DNA of 37,449 bases from an uncultured archaeon (lineage in GTDB: Archaea; Thermoplasmatota; E2; DHVEG-1), in contig CABMCU010000120.1 of NCBI GenBank assembly GCA_902384685.1, positions 1-37,449 on the forward strand, given 5' to 3'. A model generated the notes under the pieces. It was not told the DNA's origin and searched no databases. It was given only the letters and a program-made list of their open reading frames with translations. Made by a program: the position numbers and the translations under genes. This document shows positions 20,001-27,769 of this stretch, one piece after another; position 1 is the stretch's first letter, and each line of letters starts with the position of its first letter.

Positions 20001-20282
20001 ACTGGTGCACGGGCAGCGACGATCCTGTCAAAGGAGTATTTGGAGACGAAAGGTAATGTCGCTCGAGTGATTTCTCGGAACTGTGTAGGTTGTCAATTGT
20101 GTGTTGAGATCTGTCCGTATGATGCAATCACGTTTGATGAAGAAAAGAAAGTAGTGATAGTAAACGAAATCCTCTGTCAGGGATGTGGTGCGTGTTGTGT
20201 CGTATGCCCAAGCGGTGTTTCGCAGCAGAATACGTTTACGAAACGTCAGATTGTTTCTATGATTGATGCGTATTTGGAGTAA
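17037..20282 (+). CDS. Fusion: NuoG/HoxU-like N-terminal Fe-S module - tandem HdrA lacking the first Rossmann half
   Basis: GTG start with GGAGGTG SD. Residues 1-185: CRLCIVEV, CILCGLCVRVC, CMTCGACAFVC; from ~195 HdrA (AGMAQRGAIYTQFPQAIPN...), then second HdrA unit (IGVFVCHCGINISG..., GGGISGMQ..., CVGCQLCVEICP, CQGCGACCVVCP). Confidence 0.92.
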   Translation: MVLVTINSKEYEAAPDETVLEVCKKNNIFIPTLCHHPSITPYSSCRLCIVEVTQKGWTKLTASCSLPVKEGMIIATNSPHVQNGRKILMELYLARCPTSEQIKELANKLEVQKTRFKTYTDPDNKCILCGLCVRVCNEVMKVKALGFAHRGAKREIAVPFQEFSHVCMTCGACAFVCPTQCINLSKLSPNKPVPLTSDFDAGMAQRGAIYTQFPQAIPNVPVIDKKACMYALNGTCKSCENFCEKDALKHGQEDKEIKVDVGSVIISPGFDTYEPPKGDSYGYRIFPNVLTSIEFERMISSSGPYKGHLARISDGQPPKKIAWLQCVGSRDESCDRQYCSSVCCMYATKEAIIAKEHLPGVDTHIYFMDMRSFGKDFEKYYDRAKDEYEVVYRRCRIPQVEQDRKTKHLSIRYVDDDGALKKESYDMVVLSVGLQPCKDLAEMSKILEVNLNRYGFIETDPFFQVKTSRKGIYASGTVTEPKDIPESVTQASAAAGEAAKDIAALRGTEIIQKVYPDEKNVSNENPRIGVFVCHCGINISGVVDVKKIVAVAQTLPFVVYADDSLYTCSQDSNEKIKEKIKELGLNRIVIASCTPRTHEPLFQDTLREAGLNPHLFEMANIRDQNSWVHKNNPLSATEKAIDAVRMAVAKASDLSPIHHAKIPVVNRALVIGGGISGMQAALSIADQGYETTLVEKESDLGGHLKEIYLGAQGEKPQVLLKQTIEQIMSHPHIQVFTNTVVDHISGYVGNFTTTLLVKKEMSPATIQHGVIIVATGGLPYEPTEYQYNKSKDVLTQTAFEKDLFEEKSYLKNLKEVAMIQCVGSRNEDHPYCSRVCCSEALKNALRFKELNPDATVYVLYRDIRTYGFREDLLYQKARKNGILFIRFEDDHEPEVTLTDGKIMVKTRDTLLRRELHLHPDKLVLSTGIIPQDNTELAQQLKVPLNEDAFYAEAHVKLRPIDFSADGIFLCGLAHSPRFIEESILQAKATGARAATILSKEYLETKGNVARVISRNCVGCQLCVEICPYDAITFDEEKKVVIVNEILCQGCGACCVVCPSGVSQQNTFTKRQIVSMIDAYLE

Positions 20283-20287
20283 AAAAC

Positions 20288-20737
20288 ATGAGTGAAGAAA
20301 AAAAGGAGCATAAAAAAGAAGATTTCGAACCGAAGATCGTTGGTTTCCTCTGTAACTGGTGTAGTTATGCAGGTGCTGATTTAGCAGGAACGAGTCGTAT
20401 CCAGTATCCGCCGAATGTCAGGATTATTCGAGTCATGTGCTCAGGATCTGTTGATTCGATGTATATTCTTCGTGCATTGCTCGAGGGCGCTGATGGCGTG
20501 TTTGTCGGTGGCTGTCACCCTGGTGATTGTCATTACATTGATGGGAATTACAAGGCACGACGACGTACGGTATTACTCGAGAATATCTTAGGTACATTAG
20601 GCTTAGAGAAAGAGCGAGTGTGGCTGCGATGGATCTCTGCATCTGAAGGTCAGAAGTTTGCTGATACAATGAAAGACATGACTGAGGCGGTTAGGAAACT
20701 AGGGCCAAATCCGATCGCTAAACACTGGAATCTTTAA
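20288..20737 (+). CDS. mvhD: Methyl-viologen-reducing hydrogenase delta subunit-like [2Fe-2S] protein
   Basis: GFLCNWCSYAGADLAG, VMCSGSVDSMYILRAL, GCHPGDCHY. Confidence 0.93.
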   Translation: MSEEKKEHKKEDFEPKIVGFLCNWCSYAGADLAGTSRIQYPPNVRIIRVMCSGSVDSMYILRALLEGADGVFVGGCHPGDCHYIDGNYKARRRTVLLENILGTLGLEKERVWLRWISASEGQKFADTMKDMTEAVRKLGPNPIAKHWNL

Positions 20738-20751
20738 CGGAGGATAAAAAA

Positions 20752-21873
20752 ATGACGCATAAAGTAATCAAAGTCAAGGACAATGATGTGGTTGGATCAG
20801 CCAATGATTTTTTGAGTCATCTCCTTTCATCAGGGAAAATCCAGGCGTTATTGGTTCCGCAAAATACTCCATCGAAAAAAGTTGCATTTCCTGTGTTGAT
20901 TTCTGATCCGAAGAAACTTCACGCTGATATTGTTGCCCCGATTCTTCCTGTGTCTACCGCTGCAATTGTGTCAAAGATGACCAAAGTACAGCCACCATCA
21001 AAACCCCTCGGGGTTGTGATGCGATCTTGTCAAATCCGAGCCCTTATCGAACTTGTGAAGCTGAATCAAGCAAGCCTTATGAACATCGTGATCATCGGAG
21101 TCGATTGCCCTGGTACGTTTCCAATAAACACATATACCGAGTTCCCTGAAAAGAAAACACCAACGCAGTTCCTTCTAGAAGTCTGGACGAAGAAATCCGA
21201 TGAGGCAGAAAAATATTTCCGCTCGGCCTGCCAGGTCTGCAAAGACCCAGTTCCGACAAACGCGGATATTGTTCTTGGGTTCTATGGCGCTGATATTGAA
21301 AAAGAAATTTTCGTTGAGGCACACTCTGAAGTAGGAAAGAACATTCTGCAAGAATTATCCCTCGAGGATGAAAAAGAAGGTAAAAATCGGGAGAAAGCAG
21401 TTAAAGAAATCCGTAACGAAAAGAACAAAAAACGTACGGTTTTTCTCAAAGAAAAAGAGGGAATCAAAGGAATTGATAAGGTCTCTGAGTTTTTTGATAA
21501 ATGTGTCAACTGTCATAACTGCCGACAGGCATGTCCGATTTGTTATTGTAAAGAGTGCCTGTTTGACTCATCAGTGTTTGACGCGGAGGCGTATAAGTTC
21601 CTTCGCAGAGCAGAAATCAAAGGGTTGTTTAAAATGCCGAACGATGCATTGTTATTCCAGCTCGGACGAATGAACCATATGATTCTTTCCTGTGTGGAGT
21701 GTGGGTTATGCGAACAGGCATGCCCTAACACTATTCCGTTGATGGAGGTGTTTATCCCCGCTGCAGAGAACGCGCAGAAAGAATTCGACTATCACCCTGG
21801 AAAGGACACTTCGGAGAAAATCCCGATGATCGTGTATCGAGAGGATGAATTCTTAGAGGTAGGAGAAAAATAA
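20752..21873 (+). CDS. FrhB/FdhB-family iron-sulfur protein
   Basis: VMRSCQIRALIELVKL, VIIGVDCPGTF, CVNCHNCRQACPICYC, CVECGLCEQACP; Lys/Glu-rich linker in the middle. Confidence 0.75.
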   Translation: MTHKVIKVKDNDVVGSANDFLSHLLSSGKIQALLVPQNTPSKKVAFPVLISDPKKLHADIVAPILPVSTAAIVSKMTKVQPPSKPLGVVMRSCQIRALIELVKLNQASLMNIVIIGVDCPGTFPINTYTEFPEKKTPTQFLLEVWTKKSDEAEKYFRSACQVCKDPVPTNADIVLGFYGADIEKEIFVEAHSEVGKNILQELSLEDEKEGKNREKAVKEIRNEKNKKRTVFLKEKEGIKGIDKVSEFFDKCVNCHNCRQACPICYCKECLFDSSVFDAEAYKFLRRAEIKGLFKMPNDALLFQLGRMNHMILSCVECGLCEQACPNTIPLMEVFIPAAENAQKEFDYHPGKDTSEKIPMIVYREDEFLEVGEK

Positions 21874-21874
21874 T

Positions 21875-22540
21875 ATGGATGTCATTGACTCCCGCAAGGT
21901 TGACCCAAGTTTTAAGTTTAAGATAGCAAAAGAAGAGGGCGGTGAAGGTATTCTGAAATGCTTCGCGTGTGGTGCCTGTACCGCTCGTTGTCCGGAGATG
22001 GATGTAAAACCAGAGTGGAACGCACGAGTCATTATCCGCAAAGCACTCCTTGGGTTGAAAGAAGAAGTGCTAACAAGCGAATTTTTCTGGATCTGCAGCG
22101 CTCATTATGGGTGTTTGGAAAAATGCCCGCAGAAGGTTAATGTCAAAGAGGTGATGAATGCGGTGCGGGACGCCCGGCTGCTTGAGGAACAAACGGAGGA
22201 TTTCACCGGGAAAAAGACGAAAAAATATCTTGATATGGATTTCAAATATACAATTACCCAGAACAAAGCTGGGAAAGACCTCTATGAATGTTTCTCCTGC
22301 GGTACATGTACGGCAGGGTGTCCAGAGCGGGAGCTCGATTCGTTGTATTCACCACGCAAAGTGATCAAGAATGTGTTATTAGGGATGAAAGACCCTGTGT
22401 TCTGTAATAAGTTTGTTGAAATTTGTTCGTCTCATCATCGGTGTTTCACTCAATGTCCACAAGGGGTGGAGATCCCAAAGTTGATGAATGCGATTAAAAA
22501 CATTGCGATGAAAGAAGGATATAATCGAACAACAAAATAG
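21875..22540 (+). CDS. Tandemly duplicated HdrC-like protein
   Basis: Two homologous halves: CFACGACTARCPE...CSAHYGCLEKCPQ and CFSCGTCTAGCPE...CSSHHRCFTQCPQ. Confidence 0.88.
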   Translation: MDVIDSRKVDPSFKFKIAKEEGGEGILKCFACGACTARCPEMDVKPEWNARVIIRKALLGLKEEVLTSEFFWICSAHYGCLEKCPQKVNVKEVMNAVRDARLLEEQTEDFTGKKTKKYLDMDFKYTITQNKAGKDLYECFSCGTCTAGCPERELDSLYSPRKVIKNVLLGMKDPVFCNKFVEICSSHHRCFTQCPQGVEIPKLMNAIKNIAMKEGYNRTTK

Positions 22541-22547
22541 AAGACCT

Positions 22548-25500
22548 ATGGTAAAAAAATCTGATACGATCGGAGCTGTTGCTGTTGTCGGCGGTGGTAT
22601 TGCCGGGGTACAAGCAGCTCTCGATCTCGCGGACATGGGGTACAAAATCTACGTACTTGAGAAATCACCGACCATCGGTGGTGTTATGGCACAGCTTGAT
22701 AAGACATTCCCGACGAATGATTGTTCGATGTGTATTCTGTCCCCGAAACTTGTCGATTGTGCTCGTCATCAAAATATTGAGATTCTTACAAACGCGGTAG
22801 TAGAAGGTATCGAAGGAAACCCAGGGAATTTTATCGTAAAGGTTCTGAAGAAACCGCGATATATTGATCTGGAGAAATGTACCTCGTGTGGGAGCTGCGA
22901 GGCGGTCTGTCCGGTTTCTTTGCCGAATGCGTTTGAGTATGGTCTTGTGAAACGTAAGGCTATTTACAAGCCGTTCCCACAAGCGATCCCGAATGCATAT
23001 GTAATCGATAAGGAAGGTGATGGAAAACATCGTGGCTGTGTTGATTGCATGCGGTGTGTGAAAGAGTGCAAATCTGGCGCGATTAACCATGAGCAGAAAT
23101 CTGAGCAACTCACTGTTCACGTTGGTGCGGTGATTATCGCTGCCGGTTCTCCACCGTTTGACCCCGTAGTGAAACCTGAGTTTGGATATAAAAAATATAA
23201 GAATGTACTGACGAGCGTAGAGTTTGAACGAGTCTTATCAGCGTCGGGGCCAACCCAGGGCAAAATCCTGCGACCGAGCGACCAGAAACATCCGACAAAG
23301 GTCGCCTGGGTGCATTGTGTCGGCTCCCGGGATGCGTCCGTGAACCACGAATATTGTTCGGCGATGTGCTGTATGTACACCGCAAAGGAAGCAATTATTG
23401 CTAAGGAGCATGCATCAAATATTGAGCCGACGGTGTTCTACATCGATGTCCGTTCGTATGGTAAGGATTTTGATAAATACATTAATCGAGCGAAAAAAGT
23501 GTACGGACTTCGCTATGTTCGGTCACGGATCTCTGAGATTACCGAAGATCCGAAAACACGGGATCTTATTATAAAATACGAGGATGATAAAGGAGACTTC
23601 AAAGAAGAAATCTATAATTTGGTGGTACTGTCGGTTGGGTTGTGTGGCGCTGGTGAACGTCGCAACGAGTTAATAGACATCCTCGGGTTTGATGTCAATG
23701 AGTTCAAATACGTGCGTACGAGTGCGGATGATCCAGTGGTTATCAAACCAGGGGTTTTTGTCGCAGGCTCGTTCCTGGAACCCCAAGCAATCCCTGAGTC
23801 GGTGATGCAGGCATCTGCAGCAGCAGCTAACGCAGCTGCGTTGTTAAAGGATTCACGGGGTACGTTAGTAAAGGAAAAGACGTATCCCGCGGAGAAGAAT
23901 GTGTCTGCTGAGAAGCCTCGTATTGGGGTGTTTCTCTGTCACTGTGGTATCAACATCGGTGGATATGTAGATATCCCTGCAGTGGTAGATTATGTAAAAT
24001 CATTGAAGGATGTGGTCTTTGTCGAGGCGAATATTTACACCTGTTCTGAGGATACGCAGAAGAAAATTGTTGATGCAATTAAAAAATACGATTTGAACCG
24101 TATCTTGGTTGCTGCGTGTACTCCTCGAACGCATGAGCCATTATTCCAGAAAAGCCTACGGGATGCGGGACTCAATCCGTATTTGTTGGAGATGACAAAT
24201 ATTCGGGAGCAGTGTTCTTGGGTTCATATAGATGAGCCAGCCAAAGCAAGTGAGAAGGCAAAACAGTTAATCGCAATGACGGTTGCAAAGACTCGTTTTT
24301 TACAACCGATTCAAGAAGCTGAGATTCCTGTTTTACAGAAGGCGCTGGTTATTGGTGGTGGGATTGCAGGTATGACTGCGGCATTATCTCTCGCTGATCA
24401 GGGGTATGAGACTGCTTTGGTAGAAAAAGAACGCCGGCTTGGTGGGTACTTACATAAGGTGTACTATACCGTTGATGGTGTTGACATCCCACGATTACTC
24501 AAGGAGACTACAGAGAAGGTGCAGAAACATCCTTTAATAAAGGTGTATACCGACTCACAGGTGAAATTCTTAAAGGGGTATGTGGGAAGTTACGAATCTG
24601 AGATTCAAACACCGATAGAGGTCGTACCATTTTCTCATGGTGTGATCATCGTGACTGTTGGTGTTGACGAATACAAACCACAAACATATCATTACGGAAA
24701 AGATCCCCGGGTGTTAACGCAATCAGAGCTGGAAAAAAATCTTAGTGAAAACACAAAAGAAAATATCCATGATGGGGAGACGTTCGTGATGATCCAGTGC
24801 GTGGAATCCCGTGATGAGAAACGGCCGTACTGTAGCAGGATTTGTTGCATGCAAGCGGTAAAAAACGCCCTGAAGATCAAGGAGTTGAACCCACGAGCTG
24901 AAGTATTTCTCTTGTATCGCGATTTAATGACATACGGATTTAAAGAAAAATTCTATAAAGAAGCTAGAGAAAAAGGTGTGATGTTCCTGCAGTATGAACT
25001 GGAGAAAAAACCAGAGGTCGAGGCGAAAAATGGGCTTGTCGTGAAGATTCATGAACCAATGTTGGGGGAACTGTTAAAGATACCTACTGATCATCTCATT
25101 CTTTCGACTGGACTACAGCCGAATTCTGACAACCCAGCAATAGGCAAGCTGCTTAAGGTCCCGGTGAACGACGATGGATTCTTCCTTGAGGCACATGTGA
25201 AATTGCGACCTGTTGATTTTTCGACGCGTGGTGTATTTGTTGCGGGGAACTGCCATGTGCCAAAGTTCATCAGTGAATCGATTTATCAGGCACAAGCTGC
25301 TGCAGCGCGTGCAGCAACGATTCTGTGTAAATCGACGTTGAAGGCAGAGCCAAACGTGGTGTTTATCGATGAGGATCTCTGCAGCGGGTGCAGTATTTGT
25401 ATTTCAGTCTGTCCGTATAACGCGATTGAGCGTGTTGAAGAAGAAATCAATGGTAAAAAGGTGATACACGCGAAGATCAACGAAGGGTTGTGTCAAGGGT

Positions 25501-25598
25501 GCGGGACGTGTGTTAGCGCTTGCCCAAGTAGCGCGATTCAGCAGCGTGGGTTTAAGGATAAACAACTGCTTCCGATGATTGATGAAATCTCTCGTTGA
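22548..25598 (+). CDS. Tandem (double) HdrA-like flavoprotein
   Basis: Two HdrA units in 1016 aa: VVGGGIAGVQ...NDCSMCILSPK...CTSCGSCEAVCP and IGVFLCHCGINIGG...VIGGGIAGMT...CSGCSICISVCP/CQGCGTCVSACP. Confidence 0.92.
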   Translation: MVKKSDTIGAVAVVGGGIAGVQAALDLADMGYKIYVLEKSPTIGGVMAQLDKTFPTNDCSMCILSPKLVDCARHQNIEILTNAVVEGIEGNPGNFIVKVLKKPRYIDLEKCTSCGSCEAVCPVSLPNAFEYGLVKRKAIYKPFPQAIPNAYVIDKEGDGKHRGCVDCMRCVKECKSGAINHEQKSEQLTVHVGAVIIAAGSPPFDPVVKPEFGYKKYKNVLTSVEFERVLSASGPTQGKILRPSDQKHPTKVAWVHCVGSRDASVNHEYCSAMCCMYTAKEAIIAKEHASNIEPTVFYIDVRSYGKDFDKYINRAKKVYGLRYVRSRISEITEDPKTRDLIIKYEDDKGDFKEEIYNLVVLSVGLCGAGERRNELIDILGFDVNEFKYVRTSADDPVVIKPGVFVAGSFLEPQAIPESVMQASAAAANAAALLKDSRGTLVKEKTYPAEKNVSAEKPRIGVFLCHCGINIGGYVDIPAVVDYVKSLKDVVFVEANIYTCSEDTQKKIVDAIKKYDLNRILVAACTPRTHEPLFQKSLRDAGLNPYLLEMTNIREQCSWVHIDEPAKASEKAKQLIAMTVAKTRFLQPIQEAEIPVLQKALVIGGGIAGMTAALSLADQGYETALVEKERRLGGYLHKVYYTVDGVDIPRLLKETTEKVQKHPLIKVYTDSQVKFLKGYVGSYESEIQTPIEVVPFSHGVIIVTVGVDEYKPQTYHYGKDPRVLTQSELEKNLSENTKENIHDGETFVMIQCVESRDEKRPYCSRICCMQAVKNALKIKELNPRAEVFLLYRDLMTYGFKEKFYKEAREKGVMFLQYELEKKPEVEAKNGLVVKIHEPMLGELLKIPTDHLILSTGLQPNSDNPAIGKLLKVPVNDDGFFLEAHVKLRPVDFSTRGVFVAGNCHVPKFISESIYQAQAAAARAATILCKSTLKAEPNVVFIDEDLCSGCSICISVCPYNAIERVEEEINGKKVIHAKINEGLCQGCGTCVSACPSSAIQQRGFKDKQLLPMIDEISR

Positions 25599-25687
25599 TA
25601 TCCTTTTTTAGAGGAGGTTTTTGAAAAAGTTGATAATCCTTCAACTTATGTTGATTATAGAAAAATCACTTGAGAGAGGTATATTAT

Positions 25688-26083
25688 ATGGATATGGAGA
25701 TCACGTTCCCTGGTGGGAAGAAAGTGGATGCACAATACGGCGGTTTTACGGTAAAAACCGATCAACCAGTTATCGATGGAGGGGCTGGGGCAGCTCCGTC
25801 ACCGTTTGATTTATTTCTTGCATCAATTGGTACTTGTACAGGATTTTATGTGTTGAGTTTTTGTCAGAAGAATAACATTCCGACACAGAACATCACCCTT
25901 CATGGGTCGATGCAGAGAAATCAAAAGACGCATCTTGTGGACCATTGTGATTTCACCATCAATGTCCCGAATGATTTCCCCAAGAAATATGTAAATGCGG
26001 TGATTAAGGCTGCAGAGTTGTGTTCAGTAAAACGACATTTGCAAAATCCTCCCAAGATAGACATCAAAGTAGCAACTCATTAG
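25688..26083 (+). CDS. OsmC/Ohr family protein
   Basis: PSPFDLFLASIGTCTGFYVLSFC and AAELCSVKRHL; start at MDMEITFPGG chosen for upstream GAGAGG. Confidence 0.85.
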   Translation: MDMEITFPGGKKVDAQYGGFTVKTDQPVIDGGAGAAPSPFDLFLASIGTCTGFYVLSFCQKNNIPTQNITLHGSMQRNQKTHLVDHCDFTINVPNDFPKKYVNAVIKAAELCSVKRHLQNPPKIDIKVATH

Positions 26084-26130
26084 TCAGTATCTTTATGTAG
26101 CTGTTTTCTATTGCGAGAAAATGAAGGACT

Positions 26131-27396
26131 ATGACCGTTAGTTTAGTGATTGGGACGCAATGGGGCGATGAAGGTAAAGGTAAGGTTGTTGACTACTATT
26201 CGAAAAATACGGATTACGTAGTACGTTTTCAAGGCGGAAATAATGCGGGTCATACCATCAAAGTCGGAGAGGAAGTTTACAAACTTCATGTGGTACCTTC
26301 CGGCGTCATTCAGGGAAAAACCGGGGTCATCGGTAATGGTGTGGTCATCGATCCAGAAATCCTGATTCAAGAAATTAATGAGCTCACCCGACGAGGGATT
26401 ACACCGAAACTATATATCAGTGACCGTGCCAACATCATCATGCCGTACCATAAAATCCTGGATGGTGCCGAGGAGCAATACCTAGGTGATAAGAAGATTG
26501 GAACCACTAAACGAGGCATCGGACCATGTTACAGTGATAAGGTTGCACGAAACGGAATTAGAGCAATTGATCTCATCCAGAAAGAAAAACTTCAACGATT
26601 ACTTGACCGAATTCTCCCTATAAAACAAAGGATGATTGATATCTATGACATCAAAACCAAACTTGATAAAAAAGAAATCCTTGAAACCTACAACGCATAT
26701 GGAGAACTACTCAAAGAGTACATCACTACTACCCATATTGAACTGAACAATGCAATACAGAAAAAGAAAAACATCCTCCTCGAGGGTGCACAAGGAACCA
26801 TGCTTGATGTGGACTACGGCACTTATCCTTACACGACTTCGTCAAATACGATCGCAGGCGGATGCACCATTGGCACCGGTATCGGACCAAAACACATCGA
26901 TGAGATCATCGGAATCGTCAAAGCCTACACCACGCGCGTCGGTGAAGGACCATTCCCAACAGAACTACTTGATAAAACCGGGCAACATCTCCAACAAGTA
27001 GGCCATGAATTCGGCACTACTACCAGCAGACCACGAAGATGCGGCTGGCTTGATCTTGTCATCGTTAAACATTCCCGTATGATCTCAGGAATCACGAAGC
27101 TAGCAATCACCAAACTCGACGTCCTTAGCGGACTTTCACAGGCATATATCTGTACACAATACACCTTTAATGGAAAACGAATAGATTATTTCCCCGCAAA
27201 CATCGAAGACGTTGCAACATGCAGACCTGTTTACAAAGAATTCAAAGGCTGGGAAACCATGGACCAACAAATCACTACGTTCGCTGAGCTACCAAAAGAA
27301 GCACAAACCTACCTCCAGTTCATCGAAAAAGAAACAGACGTTAAAATAGGACTTGTCTCTATCGGACCAGGACGAGACGAAACCATCGAGATTTAA
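26131..27396 (+). CDS. purA: Adenylosuccinate synthetase
   Basis: GTQWGDEGKGKVVD, FQGGNNAGHTI, GTTKRGIGPCYSDK, LLEGAQGTMLDVDYGTYPYTTSSNT. Confidence 0.96.
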   Translation: MTVSLVIGTQWGDEGKGKVVDYYSKNTDYVVRFQGGNNAGHTIKVGEEVYKLHVVPSGVIQGKTGVIGNGVVIDPEILIQEINELTRRGITPKLYISDRANIIMPYHKILDGAEEQYLGDKKIGTTKRGIGPCYSDKVARNGIRAIDLIQKEKLQRLLDRILPIKQRMIDIYDIKTKLDKKEILETYNAYGELLKEYITTTHIELNNAIQKKKNILLEGAQGTMLDVDYGTYPYTTSSNTIAGGCTIGTGIGPKHIDEIIGIVKAYTTRVGEGPFPTELLDKTGQHLQQVGHEFGTTTSRPRRCGWLDLVIVKHSRMISGITKLAITKLDVLSGLSQAYICTQYTFNGKRIDYFPANIEDVATCRPVYKEFKGWETMDQQITTFAELPKEAQTYLQFIEKETDVKIGLVSIGPGRDETIEI

Positions 27397-27632
27397 ACAA
27401 GTTGTTTTACGGAAAGAGCTGTCTGAATCCAGCGGAGATACGAGTTACACGCTGCTCTCAGGGAACTGACATCCTCTGATTTAATCGTAACCTTGAGGGT
27501 TTTTTTATCAATAAAAAACGTGACATTTGATTTGGGTATCCTATGCTGGATTTCTGGCGATAGCGATTGTGCAACGATACTAGCATCCCTGGCAGATGGG
27601 AAGAAAAAAAGAAATGTTGCTTTGTTTGTCAT
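27393..27632 (-). CDS. KEOPS complex subunit Pcc1
   Basis: 79 aa, Pcc1-like pattern (DKKTLKVTIKSEDVSSLRAACNSYLRWI); terminal gene of exosome superoperon, a common position. Confidence 0.75.
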   Translation of the reverse strand: MTNKATFLFFFPSARDASIVAQSLSPEIQHRIPKSNVTFFIDKKTLKVTIKSEDVSSLRAACNSYLRWIQTALSVKQLV

Positions 27633-27769
27633 ACGCTTTTAATGCGCTTTGCGACTGTTGGTCGTTCCTTGTAAAAGACCTTGCTTCCGCAGTACGGACA
27701 TTGCATCCCAATGTTCTTTACATCGAATTGGACTGCTTTCTTACACAAACCACATTTATATCGGGTCAC
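27629..27769 (-). CDS. rpoP: DNA-directed RNA polymerase subunit Rpo12 (RpoP), 46 aa
   Basis: GTG start; MTRYKCGLCKKAVQFDVKNIGMQCPYCGSKVFYKERPTVAKRIKSV with CxxC...CxxC zinc ribbon; overlaps both neighbours by a few nt; below ORF-track cutoff. Confidence 0.9.
   Translation of the reverse strand: MTRYKCGLCKKAVQFDVKNIGMQCPYCGSKVFYKERPTVAKRIKSV

Noticed and set aside
10794-25598. Selenocysteine (in-frame TGA) in Hdr/Mvh genes
   Set aside because: All genes have uninterrupted frames with cysteines at the catalytic/cluster positions.
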